Shown: positions 20,384 to 26,313 of the stretch, piece by piece
Position numbering within the stretch: the stretch's first letter is position 1
How the letters are laid out: each line of letters opens with the position of its first letter
DNA from: CAYUST01 sp964447535
GTDB taxonomy: Bacteria > Patescibacteriota > Gracilibacteria > Absconditabacterales > Absconditicoccaceae
Assembly (NCBI GenBank): GCA_964447535.1
Contig: CAYUST010000015.1
Coordinates: 1-26,313, forward strand
DNA length: 26,313 nt
Direction: 5' to 3'
Made by a program: the position numbers and the translations under genes
Notes under the pieces: model-generated
The model's database searches: none
Told to the model about the DNA's origin: nothing
The model's input: only the letters and a program-made list of their open reading frames with translations

Positions 20384-21481
20384 CTACGCCCTATACGTTC
20401 AAATAAAAGTGATCCCTGCTTCGTGGAGATATTTGCCTTGGATGTCTTGTAAATCGGAATCTGCATACCATTTTTGAATATCTTCTGTGTAGTAGTAGTT
20501 GCTCTTTGGAGTAGCTAAAACATCAAATGCATCGTTGTGTTTCATATTATAGGGAAAATTGATGTAGTAGTAGAAAGGGAAATGTTTGATAATGCCTTTG
20601 CCAAAGATCCATGAGAGCATGACAGTTAGTCCGTTGATAGCATGCACCAATAGTGCTGGGATATGACACAATCGCAACAATAATCTCTTATTGATGTGTT
20701 TGGTAATATATCTGACAGGCTCATATAAATACAATGCTCTTGCATTATTTTTCTTGGCATAAACCCAGATGAGAAATGCTCCTCATACTTTGAGTACTTG
20801 TTTTGCAATGGCGGTGAAACCTCCTTGAGGATCCGGAAGGTGATGCAATACGCCAATTGACTGAGCAATATCTATTGAATGGGAAAAGGGCAAATGATAG
20901 ATATCTCCTTGGACTATGAAAATATTTGGTATATCTTTGGTAAGGTCAAACGCAAAATCAACCGCTTCAGAGAGGTCAACTCCTATACACAATGCTGCAC
21001 CCAAATTTGCACAAATTTTTGTAAATCTACCTGAGCCACATCCTACGTCCAAAACTACTTTGCCTGCAAGATCATGAGCAGTTTGATAGCCTCACAAGAA
21101 GTGCAAATAGTTATCTGTTTCGAAGGTGTTTTCTGCATAGATGTTGTTCCATTCAAATGAAAAACTTTCTGAGGTCTTCTTTTGGTGAAGGACAAATGCA
21201 TTCATATCTTTGATGTCTTCTATAGCTTGGGCTCGCTCTTGCTGGAATGCAGGTGAAAGTTGGTCCTTGAATTGAGTGAAAAACGCATGCTTTTTTTGGA
21301 GAAGATCCTTTTTGAGATCTCAGGTAAGCATCCTTGGTACCCCATGAATAATGGGATAATGTTCAGTAGCAGAAAAAAGTTCTCCACTCATAATATGCTC
21401 TCCATCACGTTCAAAAACCTGTATTTCAAGTGGTTGGTTGGTAATCGGATCTACAAGTTGTCAAAGATGTTGTGCCCACAT
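20384..21481 (-). CDS. SAM methyltransferase with an N-terminal Trm112-like domain
   Basis: A 365-aa two-part protein. Residues about 9-42 (LVDPITNQPLEIQ, then GELFSATEHYPIIHGVPRM) resemble the Trm112-like zinc-ribbon domain often fused to methyltransferases, but the zinc-binding cysteines are absent. The methyltransferase core follows, with VVLDVGCGSGRF (143-154), GVDLSEAVD, DIYHLPF, IGVLHHLPDPQGGF and VLKVGGAFLIWVY. The C-terminal YNMKHNDAFDVLATPKSNYYY region is typical of UbiE-like sugar-cluster methyltransferases. TGA codons read as Gly in LTGDL, LGGYQ, KVGGA and TFIGTYR. The ATG at 21479-21481 is chosen because the Trm112-like domain starts right after it. It lies 35 bases after the preceding GT4 gene. 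The substrate is unknown. Confidence 0.85.
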
Positions 21482-21516
21482 AGGTGTGTACAAATAAAGT
21501 ATAAAAAGGCGATATG

Positions 21517-22635
21517 CTAGCTTAAACTTTTTTGATAGCGACGTATATTGGTAGCTCGACTAAATTTTTGGAGTACGTGTTCGCGAGACTTTCACGCATG
21601 CACAGCGTATCCATCTATAGCTTTTTGGATGCATTCTGCAAGCGCATATCTATCCCCAGGAGCCACCAAAATGAGGTCTAGTTGGTCACTAATCTCTGGT
21701 GTTCCGCCCACCTGGGTGGCTACTACCATACATTGTGCAAGTAATCATTCTACGACACTCGTAGGAAGTCATTCTTGATAACTGGTGTTGAGAATGATAT
21801 GCATACGTGGGTAGTAGGTCTGTTCGAGGGCAGTTTTGGTTTGATAACCGGCGAAGGTGACCCACGCTTCCAATCACAACTGTTGGGAAAGTAGTTCTAA
21901 CTTCTGCTTCTCTTCACCATCTCCTATCAAGGTAAGATGTATGTTGGTTCTGCCTTGCTCTATCACCAGTTTCAAGGCATACAAAAGTACATCTATTCAT
22001 TTGAGTGCAGTGAGTCTTCCTACGGAGCAAAGTGCAAACTGCTCTACTCCTGGTGCTATAGGATTTGGCTGTATGGCAGAGTCAAGGCCTCTATAGATCA
22101 CTTCTACTTCCCTATCCGTAAAATGTCTTACAAAACGCTTACATCCTTCACTTATCCCAATGAGCTGATCCGCTCGATGAAAGATGCAACGTCCTATGGT
22201 TTGATCATACAGCCAAGCGAGAGCGTTTTTCCATCAGGTATTAAGCTTGACGTAATCAACGCCATGTTCTATGTGAACTCGCTTGATACGGTACCACTTT
22301 GCGAAGAGAGCACCAAACAATGACGCTAAGAAAAACCTTGTCCTCGTAATGAGGATATCTGGAGCAAATTCTTTGATCAGACGATGTGCCTGACGATACT
22401 CAGATGTCCAAAATTTGGGAAAAGGAAAGGTAGGTATGATCTCAAAGGCAGGAATCACTACAACAGTGACCTGGTCATGTTGGTAGGTAAGGGTGGTGGG
22501 TTGTCCTATGCTATATGTTGCAATCAAACACTCACCACATCACTCTTTCATCCATCGTTGGGCCCGCTGTGCAGCGTGTGATTCAAGGCCCCCAATATGA
22601 GGAGGATAATATGCAATATACTGTACTACACGCAT
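21517..22635 (-). CDS. GT4 family glycosyltransferase (fifth)
   Basis: A 372-aa GT-B glycosyltransferase starting MRVVQYIAYYPPHIGGLESH, the standard GT4 entry. The C-terminal domain has CSVGRLTALKGIDVLLYAL, LTLIGDGEEKQKLE, and NTSYQEGLPTSVVEGLLA with the E-x7-E donor site. Several TGA codons read as Gly, for example after VKLNT at 22234. The ATG at 22633-22635 is chosen for the conserved N-terminus. The leader ahead of it is separated from the DUF2304-GT2 gene by a 178-base gap that holds the hairpin repeat array. It probably adds one sugar to the glycan; specificity unknown. Confidence 0.9.
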
Positions 22636-22676
22636 GCGAAAAAAGATTTTTGGTAAAGGAACAGAAACAGGCTTAC

Positions 22677-22836
22677 TTAAAGAAAAATGCTTGTATTTTT
22701 CCATAGGCAATACATTCTCTATTGTCTATTTAAAGAAAAATGCTTGTATTTTTCTCTATTTAAAGAAAAATGCTTGTATTTTTCTTATTTAAAGAAAAAT
22801 GCTTGTATTTTTCTTATTTAAAGAAAAATGCCTTGT
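22677..22836. repeat. Tandem hairpin repeat array at the 3' end of the DUF2304-GT2 gene
   Basis: Four near-identical units lie at 22677-22701, 22730-22754, 22760-22784 and 22789-22813, with a diverged fifth at 22818-22836. Spacing is 53, 30, 29 and 29 bases. Each unit contains GAAAAATGCTTGTATTTTTC, a 7-bp inverted repeat (GAAAAAT/ATTTTTC) around a 6-base loop, with TTTAAA before it. The fifth copy lies inside the GT2 coding end: on the minus strand it reads TACAAGGCATTTTTCTTTAA, encoding the final YKAFFFK. The downstream copies differ by one missing G and also carry the stop codon context. It looks like a minisatellite born from the gene's 3' end. As RNA, four A/U-rich hairpins could act as a terminator, attenuator or mRNA end stabiliser. 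Confidence 0.9.
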
Positions 22837-23995
22837 AGATCAACTCTTTGAGGATTTTGAATGCGCTCATATTCGACTGACCTTTGGAGAGGCTATAGGT
22901 GGTATATTTGATATGAACTGGAATCTCGGTGAAGCGCAAATGTTCTGAAGCAAGTGTGCCAATAATCTCATTTTGATAACTAAATCGGTCTGATGTGATA
23001 CGAAATTTACCTATGACATTACGATGATACATTCTATATCCTGTAGATACATCTGTCAGTCGGACGCCATTGAATACAAAGGTGACTACTCTACCTCATC
23101 GGAGAATGATTTTCCTCAATAGTGGCATATCATCGATTTTTGCGCCTTTGACAAACCTACTTCCGATCACGACATCTCGTTTGTGGCTTTGTGCAGCCTG
23201 CATAAACTGATGCATATCTTTGATATCCATTTGTCCATCTGCATCGTAGGTGACTAGCCATTCCACACTCAATGCTTCTGCATACTTGGTGGCAAGGCTA
23301 AAGAGTGTTTTGTTGGCTGCACCAGGTCCTCTATTGATGGTGTGATGCAAGTCAATGAGGTAACTTTGTGGATATTGTGCTTGTTTGGTTGCAATCACTT
23401 CTGCGGTTGAATCACTGGAACCATCGTTGACGATCGCAATTTTGTGAAATCCTGCTGCTAGTATTTCATCAATGACGCTACCGATGACTGTGGCTTCATT
23501 GTATGCTCTCATCAGAAAAAGATAACCGTCTTTTGCATCTTTTGAAGGGTGAAGAGGTAAGGGAAAAGGAGCACCTTTTTTCCAGTTTTGGAGCGCTTGT
23601 GCGGTGATCAGTCTTGTCATTTGCAACTCATGCTTGGTGAGTTTGTTGAACAAGTGGAAATAAAAGTACGCCAAGATGATAATCCCAATGTACACTAGTG
23701 CATCTGCTCCTCTCGCAACTCCAAAGAAACGTCAAAAAGAGGTGAGAAAATCTGGTCTCACCAAGAAGGTTGCAATGGCACCACTTCCTCCAAAGAATAC
23801 AAGAAAGTGTAAAAGATTGAATTTCTTTCTTTGGAACAGGTCAATAGACATCAGCAAAAAGAGGACAACCGTAACGATGATGGTAAGTTCGAGCAAACTC
23901 ATGCAGACGGAGAACGGTAAAACTAGCTCCAGCATAGCTGATATCAATAAAATTGCAATTGTATTCTTGTTTTTTTCTGTACTTATTCTTTGCAT
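22814..23995 (-). CDS. DUF2304-GT2 fusion: membrane-anchored family 2 glycosyltransferase
   Basis: A 393-aa fusion. Residues 1-120 hold hydrophobic segments (about 11-30, 35-54, 61-79, 101-116) and the DUF2304-like FGVARGADALVYIGIIILAY signature. From about 155 the chain is a GT2 glycosyltransferase of the dolichol-phosphate-mannose synthase type: FLMRAYNEATVIGSVIDEIL, IVNDGSSDST (188-197), TYDADGQMD (DAD at 251-253) and VIGSRFVKG. Such pairs are usually separate adjacent genes; here they are one frame, joined through a TGA (Gly88). GT2 proteins of this type make polyprenyl-phosphate sugars from a nucleotide sugar. The ATG at 23993-23995 gives the first hydrophobic segment a short positive leader. 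It is the first gene of the minus-strand run, with a hairpin array directly after its TAA. Confidence 0.88.
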
Positions 23996-24034
23996 GTAGG
24001 GAGCATTTTGCTATACCTGCTTCGTTCTTGCAAT

Positions 24035-24062
24035 TTGACAAAAGATTGCTAGGATGTATTAT
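24035..24062 (+). promoter_or_regulatory. Sigma70-type promoter for the membrane-anchored protein, possibly divergent
   Basis: TTGACA (24035-24040) is followed after 16 bases by TATTAT (24057-24062), five of six to consensus. The expected start is near 24069, about 40 bases before the ATG at 24109. The opposite strand of 24058-24063 reads TATAAT, so the same stretch could also serve the divergent GT2 gene, but no good -35 box matches it there. Confidence 0.7.
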
Positions 24063-24108
24063 ATACGTACTTGAAAACACCAGAGGTGCTTTTACTTGAC
24101 TCTCGTGC

Positions 24109-25101
24109 ATGGCACATCGTCAAACGCGTTTAATTTTTATAGTTACAGGAATATTCCTGTTGTGAGGAGCAATTATTGTGTTGTGGAGTGGTAGCCCTAA
24201 GCTTCCAGGTCATTTGTGACAAGTACAAGAAACTGACCCTCGTTTCTTTGTGACACGTCATTTGGCTCGCATGAGTACATGGCCTGCACTTCAGCATACA
24301 AGTAGTTGGTCGATATATCGAACTGATCCTCAGGTTTCTGGTAGTCAGACGAGTATGCAAACAGGTATGTTAGCACTCAGTACTGCTACCTATTTACTCC
24401 CTGGAAAATGATCTGACACTTCTTGGGTGGCTGAAATAGGAGATCTGAATTGATTCTCCACGAGCGGTAGTGTCCTCGTACGTGGAAGTACTGGGTATGT
24501 GCAGTTTGCTGAGAGTTCTGCTCCCAAGTCTCCTTATCCTCTCCAAGAATCACCACAACAAGCCATCCATCTCCTCATCGATGCCTTACAGTTGAGATGG
24601 GCACACCTACCACCTGCCGCTACGCATCTCATGGATACCTCTCCCCACAAGATGATTGTTGATATCACCACGTTGACCAAGAAAACTCGTATAGTAGCAG
24701 ATGAACAGAAGAATCGATTATATTTATTTTCATGAGACCAATTCGTCTATTCGTGAATTGCCTCACCTCAAAGCGGTACGATGCGACGGTGAACAACTTC
24801 AGATGGTCAAACTACCTGGACTCTCCAGCAAGAGCCCAAAGCACATCAAGCAAGTCTCATTTACCAACAATCCTTTCCTATTGCTCCTACGATTGATGCA
24901 ACCATCAGTCGACGTGAAAAACGCACATCATTGCACTATATGATAGCAGGCACCCTCAGCTTCCCCAAAGGATTCGTCGCCTCATTCACCGGCACACGAA
25001 CACTGGAGAGAGCTCCTGTGCAACCTCTGCATGACCTCCCAAAGCATGCTATTCCTCGGGCGCATTGGGAGGAAATAGCACAGAGGGAGAAAGTGGAATA
25101 A
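24109..25101 (+). CDS. Membrane-anchored protein of unknown function
   Basis: A 330-aa protein I do not recognise. It begins MAHRQTR, then a hydrophobic segment (IFIVTGIFLLGGAIIVLW, about 9-26), which looks like a signal anchor that leaves the rest outside the cytoplasm. The exterior part is Ser/Thr-rich with beta-like stretches (STSGSVLVRGSTGYVQF, KMIVDITTLT, KNRLYLFSGDQFVYSG) and no cysteines, so it is unlike the Cys-rich surface protein. TGA reads as Gly at several sites, including FLLGGAI, LPGKGSD and DLNGFST. Its own promoter lies just upstream. The ATG at 24109 is taken because the anchor follows. No enzyme motif is visible. The C-terminus is polar and charged (HWEEIAQREKVE). Confidence 0.75.
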
Positions 25102-25157
25102 TTGCTCTGTATAGTGCTATCCATTGCGCTAACTCATGTATTTTCTTGCTTCATTTT

Positions 25158-25185
25158 TTGACATTATAGTATTTTCAAATATAAT
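25158..25185 (+). promoter_or_regulatory. Consensus sigma70 promoter for the 25217-26240 pair
   Basis: TTGACA (25158-25163) and TATAAT (25180-25185) are both perfect consensus boxes, separated by 16 bases. The expected start lies near 25192, giving a short leader of about 25 bases before the ATG at 25217. It probably drives both small genes downstream, which are 19 bases apart. Confidence 0.85.
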
Positions 25186-25200
25186 AAAGTAAGTACTTTA
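25185..25200. promoter_or_regulatory. Palindromic operator candidate over the transcription start
   Basis: TAAAGTA-AG-TACTTTA is a perfect 7-bp inverted repeat with a 2-base centre, overlapping the last base of the -10 box and spanning the predicted start site. A dimeric repressor bound here would block initiation. It might also form a small hairpin at the very 5' end of the transcript, but a 2-base loop is too tight for a stable one. No regulator is encoded in view. Confidence 0.5.
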
Positions 25201-25216
25201 TAATTTCTTGTTGTCT

Positions 25217-25387
25217 ATGAACATTGAAAACGAAGCGATGCACAACCTTCAGGAGCGTCAAGCACGCCTTGCACAATTACAACAACTCCAACATGATGCG
25301 CAGCAGCTTATCCACCAGTCTGATGAGTTTTTGGTAAAAGCTGCAGAAGTACAAGCAATGGAAGAGGATTTTGCTACCATAGAATAA
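25217..25387 (+). CDS. Small coiled-coil protein (56 aa), unknown function
   Basis: A 56-aa protein, MNIENEAMHNLQERQARLAQ onward, rich in Gln, Glu and Ala with a heptad-like pattern of Leu (LQERQARLAQLQQLQHDA), which suggests a single coiled coil. There are no Cys and no membrane segment. It is supported as a real gene by the consensus promoter just upstream, the TAA stop and the tight 19-base gap to the next gene, which also begins with a Gln/Glu-rich helical region. The two products might interact, but this is inference. No family was recognised. Confidence 0.6.
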   Translation: MNIENEAMHNLQERQARLAQLQQLQHDAQQLIHQSDEFLVKAAEVQAMEEDFATIE

Positions 25388-25406
25388 TTTTACGTGTCAA
25401 TTACCT

Positions 25407-26240
25407 ATGCCAGAAAACTTCGAGCAACGTACAGAGACAGAGAAAAAGCAAGAACGTGCAGAGTCCCGTGATCTTTCACCAGAGCAAATTGCTACGCAAC
25501 TAGAACAAACAGAGAAAGCAATAGGATTGACCGTAGAAGATCTCAATACACGCATTACTCCTCAGCTTTTTGAAAAACAACAACGTCTATCAAACCTTTC
25601 TTCATCTATTTTGACGGATGGTCATTTGTGACCGCAAGCACAACTGTTGCAAGAGAAATCTTCAATCTACCTACAAAGAATAGCATCTGAAACAGCTGTA
25701 GATAAAAGTACATTGGGAGTCAGAGGGAAAGAGAAAATTGGCAAAGGTTTGGATGTGACTGTGCAAGTGTGAGATATAGCACTTTCAAACAATAAGAAAT
25801 TGTCTCCTTATCTATGAATGAATCTGCCCAATAATGGTAAAGGACCATGAGCTATTGCAGGTATGACCTTGGCGGATAAATCGAGTTGAGTTGCGACTAG
25901 CCTACAGGGTGAGTTCAAAGAAAAAGGCAAACCCGGAAAGGAGTATATTGCAGCCAAAATTACCGAACAGACCAAAATTCCACTTTCCAAAACAGAGAGT
26001 GTTTCTGTCATGTGAGGCATTGATGATAAACAACCCACTGCAGGCATGTGATATACCAAGAAGTTTGATACCGGTTCGTTGACGGTTTGATGAACCGTGA
26101 CAGACACTGAAAAATGACCTATGAATCTCAAAGGTGATGTAACACGATCTTCCAAGAACAAGAATCTAGATATTTCTGCAACCGTGCAACGTAACAAAGG
26201 AGATGTATCAGGTGGCGTGAGCGCTAAATTGAGATTCTAG
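25407..26240 (+). CDS. Beta-rich protein with coiled-coil N-terminus and aromatic C-terminus, unknown function
   Basis: A 277-aa protein. Residues 1-75 are hydrophilic and helical (MPENFEQRTETEKKQERAES onward), with no signal peptide. From about 110 the chain is a series of some ten short alternating-polarity strands separated by Gly/Asp/Lys/Asn turns, for example LDVTVQVGDIAL, LSPYLGMNLP, SLTVGGTVTDTEKG and NLDISATVQRNKG, ending GGVSAKLRF. The layout and final Phe resemble an outer-membrane beta-barrel, but the missing export signal and the expected lack of an outer membrane argue against a porin. About a dozen TGA codons supply glycines in turns, so a standard-code annotation would shred it. 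It follows the 56-aa gene by 19 bases in the same probable operon. Confidence 0.75.
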
Positions 26241-26289
26241 ATCTTCTTCCCAACAATCGCACAGGTAAAGGGAAAATCAAAGAGACAGT

Positions 26290-26313
26290 ATGAGTACTCA
26301 GCATTTCAGAAAA
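26290..26313 (+). CDS. Possible start of a further gene, cut by the right edge
   Basis: An ATG at 26290 opens a frame (MSTQHFRK) that runs off the window, 49 bases after the previous TAG and on the same strand. The purine-rich stretch GGTAAAGGGAAAATC lies 13-28 bases upstream. The piece is too short to judge. It is listed because a third gene in this small operon is plausible. Confidence 0.25.

Noticed and set aside
22677..22836. CRISPR array.
   Set aside because: The units are tandem with gaps of only about 4-5 bases (one of 28), so there are no unique spacers of normal size, no cas genes nearby, and the repeat derives from the adjacent gene end.
25407..26240. Porin / outer-membrane protein.
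   Set aside because: The C-terminus fits, but there is no signal peptide, the N-terminus is charged coiled coil, and code-25 bacteria are not known to have an outer membrane. Kept as unknown.
1..26313. tRNA, rRNA, transposase or integrase genes.
   Set aside because: None was recognised on either strand; all long stretches are accounted for by the protein genes listed.

Overview
The window comes from a bacterium that reads UGA as glycine (NCBI genetic code 25). Every sizeable conserved gene is cut by in-frame TGA codons when read with the standard code. Reading TGA as Gly restores full-length proteins, and several TGAs fall on invariant glycines: the ATP-binding loop of asparagine synthetase, the GDD motif of UvrD, VYG-P and DVGCG-type motifs, and CGDG and NGDGC of DUF4215 repeats. 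TGG still serves as Trp, and all the stops I can assign are TAA or TAG. Known code-25 lineages are the CPR/Patescibacteria groups Gracilibacteria (BD1-5) and Absconditabacteria (SR1); I cannot choose between them. All coordinates below assume code 25. Shine-Dalgarno sequences are scarce. I found no rRNA, tRNA or CRISPR array.

Layout. (1) 1-4204, minus strand: the first ~1,400 residues of a giant secreted or surface protein with cysteine-rich DUF4215-type and PKD-like modules; its C-terminus lies beyond the left edge. (2) 4205-4479: divergent intergenic region. (3) 4480-17334, plus strand: a tightly packed run that starts with a UvrD/PcrA helicase and continues with sugar-nucleotide genes (UDP-glucuronate 4-epimerase type, UDP-HexNAc 6-dehydrogenase, AsnB-type amidotransferase), four GT4 glycosyltransferases and three SAM methyltransferases; several genes overlap. 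(4) 17331-23995, minus strand: a convergent second run. In its transcription order it holds a DUF2304-GT2 fusion, a hairpin repeat array, a GT4 glycosyltransferase, a methyltransferase, a second UDP-glucuronate 4-epimerase-type protein, a Wzx-like flippase and a 2OG-Fe(II) oxygenase-like protein. (5) 24109-26313, plus strand: a membrane-anchored protein of unknown function, then a 56-aa coiled-coil protein and a 277-aa beta-rich protein behind a consensus promoter with a palindrome over the expected start site.

Regions 3 and 4 together look like one cell-surface polysaccharide (or glycoprotein glycan) locus. Activated uronic and amino-sugar precursors would be made, and possibly amidated, in the cytoplasm. 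The five GT4 enzymes and one GT2 enzyme would assemble a lipid-linked repeat, the methyltransferases and the oxygenase would decorate or cap it, and the flippase would move it across the membrane. No initiating phosphoglycosyltransferase, Wzy polymerase or ligase was recognised here. The giant surface protein at the left is a possible co-inhabitant or acceptor on the cell surface, but nothing in the sequence shows that link.
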